Assembly: GCA_013397455.1 (NCBI GenBank)
Contig: VYZB01000223.1
Span: 1,377,274-1,441,273, forward strand
Length of the DNA stretch: 64,000 nucleotides
Reading direction: 5' to 3'
Source: Crotophaga sulcirostris
Lineage: Eukaryota; Chordata; Aves; Cuculiformes; Crotophagidae
Position 1 is the first letter of the stretch. The number at the start of each line of letters is the position of its first letter. Positions 25,591 to 38,800 of the stretch are shown piece after piece. A program made the position numbers and the translations under genes. The notes under the pieces were generated by a model. That model ran no database searches, was not told the DNA's origin, and saw only the letters and a program-made list of their open reading frames with translations.

Positions 25591-28500
25591 GTAATACCAC
25601 CTTTTTAACAGGCTTCTGCGGTGTATTCAGATGGAGTACTCTGTTTGACCAAGAGAAACCATTCCCATATGGTCAAAGTTAAATAGCCTGCTCGTAAGTA
25701 TGAAGTTGCTTACTGCCTCATTTAACACAGAAGATGGCAGCAGTAGATTGCAAAGTAATGAAACATGACTTAAAATTAATCCTAGTCTAGAAGAAAAAGC
25801 ATCTCTTTAGAGATATACATAGGAGGTGCATTTATTTAAGGGGAAAGGTTGTGGGTGAGGTAAGTGTTCACTGTGGACAGATGGTCTCTGTGCAAGACAA
25901 GATAAAAAAAATTGCTACTTAAAATGCAGTTTGTTAACTGAAGATTTACTATTTTATCATAGTTACTATATCCAAATACTCATGACAGAAGGAAAGCAAT
26001 ATTTAGGCATCTTTAAGCTTTATTTTATAACCTAGCTTTCTGAATATATATTTTTTTCTTTCAATTAGTTTTAAAAATTAATTTGATTGTGGACAAAGTT
26101 ACTGAGTTTATGAAGGTTTGGCATTTTTTTCTTTTTCTGCAGTGCCATGTGAATGACAGAATTATGACTACTATCACACATTAAGTCTTTATATTTCTAT
26201 GTTAATGCAAGTGTTTTTGCAGCCCAGGGGCAGGAGGTGGGGTTTTGGGAAAGAAGAGGAGGTATGAACAAAGGCTAAACTGTACACCCTGCAACTATAT
26301 TGTAGCCACATGGGGATTACCTGATCATGCAAGTCATTAAGAATTATATTCATTGTAGAGCTAAAGGAGCATTAAGTAGAGCTTTAAAAAAATTAATATA
26401 AAAGTAAATTGCTTCCAACTGGAGTCTTTTCTTGCATATTTCAAATTTTTTCTACGCACTTCACTTTTTCTTTGATCTACAAACAAAATATCCTCCCACT
26501 AACTTTTGATATGAGGCTGTCTTACATGTAGCACAAAATGTAATCTGTTGTTTTGTTTCATGTCCTCTATAGAGGACGTAAAGGCATGGCCACATTCCAG
26601 TCTAGTACTCAATTTGCATATTTTTGTACCAGTAAGAAATTTAATCCTTTAATCTTTTTGACCTTTCATTGATTTACTAACAGGTTTTATTGGAATGTTT
26701 TTGAATGTTAAAACTGCAGCGCGTAGTAATGCTTTGATCATGGTCATACAGTACTTATAGCTCTCTATATAGCCAGCTTTTAGCTGAAAATTAAATTATA
26801 TCTATTTTAAATAAATGAAGTCATTAAAACTTATTACCTATATAATTTGCAAACCTAATAATAATAATATATGACCATTGTTCACATGAACGTATTTTAC
26901 CATGTGCCAAATAGTACACTTGGCCATGCAATGCAGTAATGCTGAGAAATCACTCAGTGTTGGAGAAACTGAAGATCCTCTGTGGCTAAGGGAAAGTTAG
27001 GTAAAGAAGACAAGGAGCCAAGCAAATGGTACCATCCTTGCTCTGAGGGATTTGATGCAACAAGCTGATCAAACCCCACTTTTCTCAGGATCTCTAATCA
27101 TGGTACTTTCTTTTCACTATATATTTTTCAGCGGTTTACTCTGGCTTTTCCAACATCTGAAGAGTTTCAGCTAACATAGCTGCAGCTTCCTTCATGAAGA
27201 GTAGGAGAAACCACCTAAGTAGTGACGGTTTCCCAAGTCATGTTAGGTTCAAAGCACATCTTGAGTTATAGTGGGAAAGCATTTGGCAGACAGAGGTGTG
27301 GTAGAGGAAGATGGCACAGGCACCACTTCTATTTAAAATACTGGATGTTACTCCTCGTGGCTTTCGGTCTGGTATGAACTTGAGCATAATTCAGTGGGCT
27401 AACCTGAAGGTGGTCAGTGGATGGATTGCCTCTGTAAGGAACGTGGTTTCTTGGCCTTTTGAGTACAACATGTTTCTCATGTGGAATTAAATCAGGTAAA
27501 AGGTGAGGGCATTAGACCTTGGTAACAAGCAGAAACGTGGCTTGTATTCAGTTGGCTTTCATATCTCATCCTGCACCTTGATTTAGTAAAAACACTTTGC
27601 ATTCTCTTTCAGGCCTCACAGGTAATGTGTTGTTGTTGATGTAGTATTGTATAAAAGCTTATTTGATTGTTCCACATAGTCACGAGCTAATGAGCTAATA
27701 CAGCATTTTTAGAAAAAGCAAAGCACAGCTTCCAGGCCAACAAAACTGTATGTTCTTATCCAACATCTGAGCTGACTTTATTGACTGAAAATAGATGACA
27801 GCCTCATAAATATCAGTCTGATAAGTGTTCTTAACAAATATTCTATATTGTAAGATCATTAGTAGAGCTGTCATCCCGGTGCTCCTTTTATATTAGGTAT
27901 TTATACATCTTGAATAGGCTGTGACTTCACGTTGTTTTTCCTGAAATTTTTGGATTGAGGTGGGATAATACAGCTTTGACTAGTCCAGTGCTTTCCATAG
28001 GTTATCTCTGAGCAACAGCAGTTCATTTTTTTTCTTTTTATAAGTATGCACATAAAAAATTAACATTCAAACTCCAATGTACACCTGTATGAGGGATAAG
28101 GCAACTTAAGCTGTCATATCAGTTAAACAGCCTGACTAGAGTATTTGCTGGAATTAGCAGGCCGTTACTGAAATGGCCTTGCAGGCTCTTTTTCTTTACA
28201 TCAAAAATAAATTGCAGCTCGCAGTCTGATTTGGGAAAATGAAGCAGGTAGTCTGAGAGCTAATGCAGGAGCAAAACTACTTTTCCAATTAACTAAATAT
28301 ACAGCAATCAGAGAGCTGGTTCTAGTGCAGATGTCTAAACTGTTTTTTTATTTGACTCACTTTGGCTTTAGTCAGGGAAATTTTCCTTGCAAATACTTAT
28401 AAAAAGATTTACCCAAAACATCCTTTGCGGGACAGTTTAAGAATAGTTTTGGTTTTCGTCTACATCATACCTCAGATTCTTGCCATAGCAGGAGAAGTGC

Positions 28501-31500
28501 TGAGGACAGCAAGCAGATTTGTGATACCTTTCAGGGGAACTAGAATCACCAGGGCAGGCTGTAGAGTTTGCTTTGTTCTAAGATTGTCATGTAGAGTTGC
28601 CTTATTTCAGCTTGAGATTATAAGTGGGCATATTTCATCATAATGGAGATAAAATTACTTGGAGTAAAAGACTACAGAGAGCCCCAATTTATGAGAACCC
28701 AAATTCAAAAAAACTTTATTTTTCCTTTTTCTCCTAGCTGGTACAAATGCTTAATAACCAAAAACTTCACAATACCTTGCAGTAGGAAAGCACTTGATGT
28801 GTACTGTTCTTTTGTGAGATGAACCCGAAGAGAGAAGTCTTTGATCAGTAGTGTGATATGTAGTTGCTGCGTGAACAATTTTGCTTTGGTGTTGATATAA
28901 TAGAAAACCTTGTGACCAATATCTTGCGTTTCCATAGAGGTTTTGAAAATTAGCATGCAAATTTGCACAAAGGCTTTGCCTATACGTCTTAAGAGAAAAC
29001 ATCTAAATTTTATTTAAAATTACCTATCTGAAATGCCCTATTGCAATCTATTAATTTAGTATTTCATCAGGGACCTGTTGCAGGGCAAAACTTTAAATTA
29101 ATTGTTCCACAGTCTAAAGACTGTAATTTCACTTCAGAGCCAACCTTCCTTGATTAAATCCGCCTTAAATGAAACAGCCAAGAATTCTTTTTGATTAAAG
29201 TTAATGAATAGAAGTTAGTGTGTATCTATCCTTTCGTGCAATTAGAAATCAGTAGATAAGGATATAGGATCCTTTTTTGAAATGAAACCAGATGATGTAT
29301 ATTCCTTCTTTTTATTTTTTTAAACAAAAACTTTGTAAAGGAAACACGTGTCACGAGAGATGTGATTCAGTGAATGTATCTGTTCTGTTTTAACTGCAGA
29401 ATATTTTTTTTATTCCTTGGTGAGTTGCTAGATCTGTGAATGACAGTAAAAAGAAGTTCTCCTGACATCTCAGCTGCTTTGGTTAGTCCATTTCTGTATA
29501 ATACCATTCCTCTGATTATTTTTGTTCATCTCTTAGAGTCATACTTTGTTGTAGTAATGAAGATTATTGTTAGCCTTATTTTCACGTTGTGCAGCCAGAA
29601 AAAAACAGGCAGGAATAACTGTCTAAACTGACATAGCGGGTTGAGTCGTGCTTCCTGACTCCCTAATCAGAAGTCTTGAAGCCATGGACCCATTAGGCTT
29701 CCTTTTCTGTCCTTGCTGTCACCGATGTGCTTAGGAAAAAACAGTTGTTACACTGACAAAATCCCATCAGGTTGTTGTTAAAAGGAAAACAAAAACTTCC
29801 CCCAAACCTCAGCCTGTCACCTTGTCTCTTTTCCCTTTTTCCCACTCCTTGTTCCTACTACTGCATTTCCTCAGGTCGTTTTTGGACCGCAAAGGGGAAC
29901 TGGCAAAATCTCCAACTGGAGATGTGCCAACAGACTGCTCAGCGATTGAGAGGAGTCGTATGTTTTGTTTTGCTGCTACTTACAGAGCACAGGGAAGCAA
30001 AGAAAGTCAACCTGTAACAGTATGGTAAAGTGAGCTTACATCAAGTTTTGCAGGAGCACATACATCTTCCTGGCATTGTCTCTACTCTTCTTTTTTTCTT
30101 GGTACTTTGAACCTCTTTAAAAGATAGACACACTCAATTTATTTAAAATTAATAATACAATTGTCCTTAACCTCCTCACTTCCTGATGTCATCTGATGAG
30201 GTTTTCAATGATAGGTGTTAATGTAAGAGGCAGAAATAAATCTTGTATGAACTACATAATTCAATTTTGCTCTGGAATCTGTAGAACTGACTGAGGAAAG
30301 CACCATAGACACTGACCTGACTGAAATATTGCTGTTCCCTACAGTCAAAATCAAGCTTCCAAAGTAAGATTCTTTAACTTAAAAGCCAAATCCTTTGTTT
30401 TGTTTTTTGTTTGTATTCTCACTTGAGTTCCTTTGATGTTGATAATTTCTAGGTTGTTTTTTTTATATAGGGCTCTAAAGCTATCCACTCTGAATTTCCC
30501 CTTTAAACATGAGATTCTGCTGGATTTGCGTGGCTCCAAGAATCTGGTTGTTAAGGAAAACATGAAATAATGAAAATAGCACCTTTCCTGAAATTTGAAT
30601 TAATTCTTGTTATTTAAATGCGTTATTATTTTCAGAATTAACACTTCGGTTGCAACCAGCAAAACAAACAACTGAGAAGAACAAATCTCAAAATATTTGT
30701 TAACAACTTTGGGCAAACAAAATGTTTGAGTCTGTCTGAAACCTTATTTCTTGAGTTTTTCCTTGAAGTCATGAGGGCAGAACATTTTAGTGATAGTTTA
30801 GATGATTCATCATTTAAATATTCATTATGAACTTCATAAGTACATCCCACTGGTCTTTGTTTCACAGCCCCATCCCCTAATATGTCTAACTGAGCTAACC
30901 TGCTTCGTGCTAGTTACAGGTGAACTGATATTTCTAGCGTAAAAGCCTTGTCAAGCAGAGTCAGAGTTACCATTTCTGTTTGATATTTTTCTGACTCTGA
31001 TGCTAGTCTCAAAGACCTTTCAAAGCTACTGATTATGTGTCAGTTCAAAGTGATTATTAAAAGGAAATTATTAGACACCAGTATCAGCTTACAAACAACA
31101 TCCCTAATACCAAAGCTTTTTAAGAAGGGCTTTAAAGCCAGCTGCTTGCTAGCCTGGCTATTGCAGATTGAATGTTTGCCTCTGACAGTGCAATTGTAAA
31201 TAGTGTTCTTAGAAGCATCTCAATGAGAAAGTCTTCAGAAAGCATCCAGAATGCATTTGAAAAATCATTGAAAGATAAAAGGAAGCTTTCCTTTTGTTAA
31301 AGATATGAATGCTCACCAGATACGACTGCAAGTGCAAAAGCCAACTGCTGCTAATGTCAGGGTTTGATAATCCTAGAGAAGATTGTTTCATACCCATAGT
31401 CTCTACTACAGAATGCAACATCTTTGAGTGACAGTTTTTAATTTGCCACTAGAGTAACAAGAATGCAATGGGAGCACAGGAGGAAAGAGCACAGATGCAT

Positions 31501-33600
31501 CCCCAAGGCAAGGGAAGAGCATGTGTGATATCTGCGTCAAGGGTAATTTTATAGATTAGGTACAGTGCACCAAGTGCCCTTCATAACCACTGGTAACCAT
31601 TTAAAAATTTTAAAAACAGAAATAACTGCTTTTCAGCAACAACACTAAAGTCTTGCCTTGCCCAGAGACAGTAAACCTTTGCAGTTAGCCACCTGAGAGC
31701 AATTTCACAGGTCAGGTTCCCACCCTTAAGTGCATCGTTGAAGCTGTCCAAGGCACCTGGCTTGTCTTCTTTAAAGCAACAACCCTCAAAGAGGAGTTTT
31801 CGCAGCTCTCAGCAGTGAAACATTTCGTCTTTTTTTGGGTGATGGTGCTGCTTCTCATGTGAGGGATGTTGGCTTCAAAAAGTGAATAAATAAAATCAGT
31901 TTTACTTATTAATTCCAGTCACTAGATACAAATAAGTTGAAATTGGGACTTTCCGTATGTCAGCAATTGATCCCATACCAATAAAATGTTACTTTGATTA
32001 AATGCCGTAGATTCTCAGCCAGGCCCATCACAAATGCAAGACATTATTCTTATAAGAGCAATAGAAGAGAAAGATGGTAGTTCAGAAGGACTGAAAGCCT
32101 GGGGTTATTTTCTGGATGAGTTAGTTTTAAGCTCAGGTCCAACAGACTACTGGATGGAAAAGTAACAGTGAGTGTAAGCAGCCCTTTGGTCGCATTTGCT
32201 CAAACTCAGTGCCTAGTTCAAGATCAGGTCTGAAACCGTGTTTTGCAGAGTTTGCCAAGATAACTTTATGTAATATACGTACCCCTTTACCGTAATTTTA
32301 GTGGTTTCTTCTTTAGAGGTAAAACTTCAGATCCCTACTTCAAAAACTGAATCTTTTGTGATAAAATGTTTGTCTCCATTACAACCAAATGAGATATGCA
32401 ATTCAGAGACCTTATTTCTTTCCTGTTTAGAGATTTCAGAGTATCGGAAAATAAGGAGGTGTGTTTATCATAATTTAGTAAGTTCAGAATACGTGGCAGC
32501 ACATAGTTTAAACTCTAGTTTAGCTCCACATCATAATGTGTTTTGCTGTCAGTTCAGAATAAATTTTACAACATCCTCCTGCAAATCAAGTTTTGCAGTT
32601 GCATGCCTTTATCGGTCTCCAGTAATGATTCTCTGCACTCAGATGTGAGCAGATGAATGAAGGGAGCACTCCACCAAGGACACAGGGTTGAGCTTGGTGC
32701 TATCCCTTTTCAAAGCAAGCATATCGGTCATCCTCCAGCATCTGATTTCACCAAAGGAAGTAGAGGGTGATGCCTGTCAAGTGCTTTGGTAGCTGTTTGT
32801 CAAGGCCACTCTAGCAGATGACACGCTGTCACTGCTGGCCCAGGGATGCATGGTGAATTCAATCCTGTTGTTGTTCTTTCTCTATAAATTTTGACAGGAC
32901 TTGTTTTGACTTGTGCTCCGGAGAAAAGATTGGTTTCCTTCACTAGTCAAGTCTGTTTTGAGCTTTCATATGGCCATTCACTTCCAAAAGAAGAGTCACA
33001 CTGGTAAAGCACCTGTAAATCATAGCCCTTACTGCCTATTTCTTTTCCTTCCTGCCAGCCTACAATTCCATTTTCACTGGAGTTACTTAAAGCCAATGAA
33101 TATAAGCTTTTAGCATGCAGGCATTGTAAGAAATATTAAGTCCTGTGGATTTTAAATGAATTTCAGGCAGAATAAGATTGTAATTTGGGACGTAGACTGA
33201 CTTCAGAAGTTAATTCAATTGATGCGGCATAATAGTAATTCAACATAATGTGCTCATGCCATTAGACTTGCACAGAAAAATGCTCTAAATAGCTATAATG
33301 AATAGTTTGGATTTTGAAAACCTCGGAGAGCAATTTTACCTTGAATCAAAACTGGCATCTTTCAGAGTGCTTGTGCATTACAAAAATTCAAAAAGGTGTA
33401 TGAATTCAAGTAAATTTCAGTACCACCCTGGGTAAAATTAAATTTTAGTGGCACTCAAACACTTCTGGAGATTTAGTGGTAAAATCTGCTTTCACCTGTA
33501 TAGCTGTGGAGGAAACTAACCCCGGCTCAAGGAATCTACATTACACTCTGAATAAAAACATAGGGAGAGTTTCCCAAGGGGCTGCAAATGGAAGTTCTGG
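25591..33600 (+). other. KIF16B: KIF16B last intron (15.7 kb), first section: no gene recognised
   Basis: AT-rich intron with no exon, recognisable repeat or RNA gene on either strand. A short AAT-type run lies at 26856-26871, and a GAGCTAAT pair is repeated near 27684-27699. The segment around 28130-28340 and others to 32 kb have the mixed, non-repetitive look of conserved non-coding DNA, but I cannot test conservation here. Confidence 0.6.
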
Positions 33601-33628
33601 GTTTTTTTAATGGAATTTAGCTATTTAT

Positions 33629-33930
33629 TGATCGCATACATTGTATGCTCTCCTTTTCCGGGTTAAGTAAAGGTGGCCCGTCCACCTGCGTCATATCCGG
33701 TAGTGCGCGTCATGATTCGTAATAATTACGAGATCCCACTGTATGCCTTTATTTGTCCACAGTAAAGCCAATTGGTAACAATAAATAACAACAAGTCAAC
33801 GATGGAAACAGAAATAACCGATAACAGATGTTAGCAATAGAGAACAAGCCAATTAAATTATAACTTATCAACGGAACGGGCTTTACTGGCGAATATGTGA
33901 ACTATGTCGACTGATGAGAACAGCGCCTCT
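33629..33930. other. CpG-dense, hairpin-rich block of unknown origin
   Basis: I count 16 CpG dinucleotides between 33633 and 33924, far more than in the intron on either side, although overall GC is not high. Three inverted repeats sit in its first 100 bp: GCATACA-T-TGTATGC (33634-33648), GGTGG-CCCGT-CCACC (33672-33686) and CGTAAT-A-ATTACG (33718-33730). An AATAAA lies at 33780-33785 on the + strand, and one on the - strand at 33748-33753. I do not recognise the sequence. An insertion such as a solo LTR or a DNA-transposon relic is possible. A TG at 33629 and a CA at 34164-34165 are flanked by the same 5 bp (TTTAT), as an LTR would be, but in AT-rich DNA this can be chance. Confidence 0.4.
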
Positions 33931-34836
33931 GCTTAGTTCCAAAGTCATTTAGGTACCTCTAAACATGCCCAAAGGAGCGGTGTGTGTGGTATTGCTGCTT
34001 CTCTCTGCTTTGGCTTAAGTCTACCACCCATACAGACTGCTACAGTGGTAGTGCTGCTGCAGTGGCAAATATACAAGTCTCTGTAGTTCAGTTTTGTAGC
34101 TCCAACAAAAGCAAAGGCTATATTCTTTGCTATCAAAGTAAAATGTTATTTTTATAGATCCAGCATTTATGGCTATGTTAACATTTAGGAGCTATATAGG
34201 TAAATCCGTTCACTAACAAAATACTAACAATAATAGGAGTTTTCAATCTCACCTCCTCCTATCTAGCTCCTTAGCAAATAAGTTCAGTCTAAAAAGTAAA
34301 GAGTTCCAATATGTGTATCACAGTCAAACTGGCAAGATGTTTGCTAGTATATTTAAAAAAAAAATAGCATGATTTGCCATACTAATGTTATTTGTGCTAA
34401 GGGGAACTCATAAATCCTGATTTCTTAGGAAACTTTGCCAGCCTGCAGCACACGCTCTGCTCCCCGCGGCGCTGTGCTTGGCTGCTATGTCCCCAGCAGC
34501 ACTGGTTCCTGTGGTGCCAGACTGGCTTCCCTCCATTGGTAAGAGGATGTTTGTGCAGGCAAAATCTATCAGGACAGCTGGAAGTTTAACACAGGTGTGC
34601 TTTGGGAGAGCTGATCATGTGTGTCATGTATGGCTGTAGAATTATAATGTAGAACCTATGCACAAAATTTGTTTTGGATGGAAATCATTGGTGCATGTGG
34701 TGTTGTATGTGGAAATATAAGACATTCAAGCACAGTGTGAAGTGATACTGATTGGGAAGTTCTTGATGTATTTTTTTTAATCTAATTTTTTTTTCTCAGT
34801 GCCTACTAGGCATTATCTGTAAACAGCCTTGCTTCT
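33931..34836 (+). other. KIF16B: KIF16B last intron, short section: nothing firm
   Basis: The stretch 33940-34140 contains imperfect CAG/CTG-rich and ACCTCTAA-like segments that resemble old, decayed interspersed repeats. I cannot assign a family. A small GC-rich spot (CCCCGCGGCGC, near 34463) follows. Confidence 0.4.
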
Positions 34837-34944
34837 GATTAGGCCTAATCGAAATGAACAGGAAGAGTTTGATTAAAACAAGTCAATCCTTTATTCCTGG
34901 CTTGTGTAATGTGAAACCAGTTAATCCAGCCCTGAGTCTAATTA
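34837..34944. promoter_or_regulatory. Homeodomain-site cluster with a 14-bp palindrome
   Basis: A perfect palindrome, GATTAGGCCTAATC, lies at 34837-34850 and places two inverted GATTA/TAATC cores four bases apart. A consensus OTX/PITX-type TAATCC lies at 34922-34927 and a TAATTA core at 34939-34944. The flanking sequence is non-repetitive. This is the composition of a developmental enhancer, but activity and conservation are inferred. Confidence 0.35.
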
Positions 34945-35254
34945 ATGTCTGCCAATGTGAAGCAAATGCCCCCCTCTGCTTTAATATGATGACTAATGTG
35001 GTGGTGACTTGTCATTTTCAGAGATGTATGAATCTGTCTTTATTCTTTTGAAAAATCTTCCTGTACTCACACAAGTTGTGTGCATCTAGAGCAAGGTCTC
35101 TGGTACCTATGGGATAGGTATGTTCTTAGAGGAATTTGTTATCTCTGACTGCTCAAGGGAGCTTTGCACAGCTTTCACAGTGTCTAATACTGTAGTTTTT
35201 GTCAGAAGAACCCAGCCATCCTACTCTTCCTGCAAAAGATATCAGCCTGGATGA

Positions 35255-35833
35255 TCATGTCATAATTTTAGAAGCTTTCTCTCCATATTTTTCACAGAAA
35301 TAAGACCCTTCAGGCACCAGGTAGTCTCCCAGGCAGTAAGTCTTTTTCTCATCGCTATGAAAACACAGCTGCATGCGATGACCTAAGGGTGTGTTCAGGA
35401 GATAAATGTGGATGGATCCAGAGGTGACATTAGGTTCTTCCTGAAGAGCATGAAATATCACTTGAGATATTGCATACCACATGCTGTCCTGCTCACATAT
35501 TTTACTCAGAACTGCTTTATGGTGTCTTGCAATATACGTCAAAGTGTTGGGGTAAAGAATTGAAGCCTCATGTTTTCTTTATTAAAAAAAATAAACAACC
35601 CTGACAGGAAACCAAAATGTTTCTGAGTTAGTTATATCTGGTGAGTGGAGAGTTGATCTAATCTTGAATGGCTGGAAGTCACAGTCTGTGTACAGTCCCC
35701 CATCCTTTTGAGCTGCTGTACTGCAAAGCAATGCCATCTCGTATTTTATATTCTTGCTATCTGCCAATTCTGTCTCTGCTTGCTCAAATGTAATAAATCT
35801 AGAAATGGATCTGAAACTACTTTTGGAGAGATA
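35255..35833 (-). other. Long reading frame broken by two adjacent stops; possible decayed coding sequence
   Basis: On the - strand one frame is open from 35833 to the TGA at 35255-35257, about 193 codons, interrupted only by TAATAA at 35579-35584 next to a T8 run. The part before the break includes EQAETELADSKN and KDGGLYTDCDFQPF. The part after it includes SKICEQDSMWYAISQ and GDYLVPEGSYFCEKYG. I do not recognise a family. It might be a relic of a gene or retrocopy antisense to KIF16B. At the stop density of this window, a frame like this is expected roughly once by chance, so the case is weak. Confidence 0.2.
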
Positions 35834-38800
35834 TCAGAGCATTATGCTGGCAATTACTCACTCCTAATTAGCCAGTTTAGCCTTAGGTGATCCCCCAGGG
35901 AAGGGGAGATAATTTTAGTGGCAAACACAGGGCAGAAGCTAAAGTGTGGTGAAGTGAATTGTTACGTGAAGGGCTGAAGTACCCTTGCAGACCAGAAGAG
36001 GAGCCTGCTGTGACCACTGCCTGGACAAAACACCTTGGTTTGGACAGCTAGAGTACCCGTCGCTGTGTAACGTTGGGATATTTGGCATAAGAGAATCTAA
36101 TCCATTGGAACTCAGCTCATAAAGTAATGTCTTATGTTGTGGCTAATGGCTTTTCTTGTCCTCCACACTTGACCTGGGTAATGCAGGATTGTGTGATGTT
36201 TGAGATGTGGTGTTTTTTTCCAGATGAGTCAGAGCTGGCTTAGCTTGCAATCATTTTTCTAAGTGTTCAGGTTCTCTGCACTCTCCCAGTGGTATCACAG
36301 GCTGCAGCTCCAGCTTACCTCCCCATACAGTGGTTAATTCCCTCTGGCTTTTGCATGTAAGAAAAAAAACACACAGAAAGAGTAAATCCAATGAGAAGTT
36401 TGAATCCTGATTTTCTTGGGAAGATGTATGATCTCTCTCTGTCAGGTTCTGTATACAGCATCACCTTAGACAGTGTGTTTCGCCAGGCTGAGATCTCTGC
36501 GGGACACCATTGCCTGTCAGTAGCAAGCTTTTTTTTTTTTGCCAGTAGAGACTGTGGTTAGTGATGATAGCAGGCATTTCTGCAGTGTCTTGTATTTGAA
36601 AAAAACACTCTGAAAGTAATATTTTTTTCTCTTCAGGACACCAATGGAAAGGTCCAAAATAGAGAAAGCTGGTTAATTTGGGAAAGAATCTCCAGATGTT
36701 CATTTTCCTTTGTGTATGCCCAACGCTTTCTTTCTGAGACAATGTTAGGAGATGTGTTCCTATTTCTGCATTACAGCAGGCTCCCTTTCCATGCATTGTC
36801 TTCTGAGCAGATCCTTATTTGTGTGATCACAGATTGGAAGCAAAACATGTTCCTGTCTGCTTGTTTTGGTCTAGAGTCTAGGGAGATCTTACTTTGCGGA
36901 TACCTAATTGCAACATAATGTGTTTTTTCAGAGTTAGAGAATGTGCTTCAGTCTGGGTTTTTTTGTAATCAGATTCCTATCCTATAGAAAACAGCTGTTG
37001 ATACCTGCATATTGCTTTGCTCTATGAATAATTCAAATCAAGATTTGATTTAAAGCTTGCAGCACTTAACACTAGTCAACAGAATAATTATGTGATTGGT
37101 ACTGGGAGAAAGTAGCATCTATATTAAAGGGAGAAAGATGTCAGTGCTAGAAGTTAGATGAGCAAGTTAATTAGTCCTGCCTCTGCCACCAGTGACCTTC
37201 TATGACCTTGCAGTAAAGCTTCTGACTGTCACATTGATGTGTAGGTGTTGAAAGGTGCTATTGTTTCACAGAAAAGAAGCTATTGTTTCAAAATTTCCAA
37301 AGCTTTGTAAGGTTCATCTTAATAAAGTTTGTGAGGCTTCCAGCTCTGTCAAATATTAGCAGGTGATGTATAATGCTAATTGTCAAGTGTTATATTTAAA
37401 GAATTTAAAACGTTGGTTTTTCTGAGGAAATTGCTAGAAACAGCAGTAGGAGAGAAAAAGCTCAGTTTCTTCCCTTTCTGGAAGTACCAGAGTTGATGAG
37501 ATTTTAAACACACCAAAGTTTAATGAAAAATCCAATTCTTCTTAAGCTCTACTTTTGGTCTCTGAGGCTGTCGCTGTTTGTAAAGGATTATGAGAACAAT
37601 GTCATTGAACTGAATTCCTCCTTAATATGCCACAATTGAAAGGATGATAAGAACACTTTCACATTCCAGAAAGCTTTTTGATTGCAATAACTTTAATAAC
37701 TTGAAATTAAGTTATGGATTTATATTAACATGTATAAAATTATGAGGTCCCCACATCACGAAGTCGTGCAAAAATCATTAGAATGACTTTGCTGTGCTGA
37801 TGGATTGAGCATGAGATGAATGCTGGCCCACTGCTAAAGAGGTGAACCCTATTAAAATTATTTCTAATAAGCTTTTAAAATGGTTGCTATTTTGCTATTC
37901 GTGTAATTAAAAGGGAGGGAAAGCTACTCAAACTAGAAAGTAAAGAAAAAGCTTTGGGCCTCACAACACTTTCTCCAGTCTTGTTTCCCTTGCAAACGCT
38001 TTGAATGCAAAGTTATAACTTGCAGGTATGCCTCTCAAAATTTAAGTTAAAGGCTGTGAAGGTTGTAATGCATGCCAAGAGGGCAATACCACTGTTTTGG
38101 TTTTTTTTAATTTTGATTTGTTTATAACCTAGCTTTCTGTCCTTAAATGTCTTGTACATGCAGAGAGTATTTCTGGTGTTCCTGAATGTGCGTTTAGACA
38201 GAGCAACCAATACGATTGATGTTTAAGTTACCCATTTTCCCTCCCTGTTACAATGCCAGGGTCCTGTGCCCTCGCATTGAGACATTTACAAATTCATACT
38301 TAGGATATTTTCCAGCAAACCAGCAATGTAGCAGGTTGAATGCTGTTAGTGAAATGAAACTCCTAAGTGCATTTGGAAGAACACTGATTACCAGACTAAA
38401 TAATCCAGAACAAATAGCTGGATTTTTCGAAGGCTAGCAATGAAAATGAGTAATAAAAACAAGCTTTTTGGAATTTTGTAGCAGGTATCTAGTTTTTTCA
38501 TTCCAAGGTAATCATGCAAAGATAACAAAAGTAGGATTGCTATAATGTAGTGGTTTGCATACTAGAAGGAATGATTTAGATGCTATTGGTGAAAAACTGA
38601 TAGGAAATCACAGTAATGATTTGTATAAAATTTGGACATGTTTCTGTGGAGGCACCCTGAGCTTGCCACTGCCGGCTGAGAGATTTTTATTTTTAAGGTA
38701 GTACGTGAAAAGATAACACCTAGTTTTAACTCAGCATAAATTACATTATTCTGTTAACAGAGAAAAAACATATCTGCTGCCAGAAATGGATTTAATATAA

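Noticed and set aside
26226..26256. Possible G-quadruplex (GGGG, GGGG and GGG runs)
   Set aside because: Only three runs of three or more G are present, so a stable three-layer quadruplex is not supported.
33718..33730. CGTAATAATTACG, resembling the origin nonanucleotide of small circular DNA viruses
   Set aside because: It has an extra base relative to that motif, and it sits in the arms of a hairpin rather than in a loop. There is no Rep-like ORF nearby.
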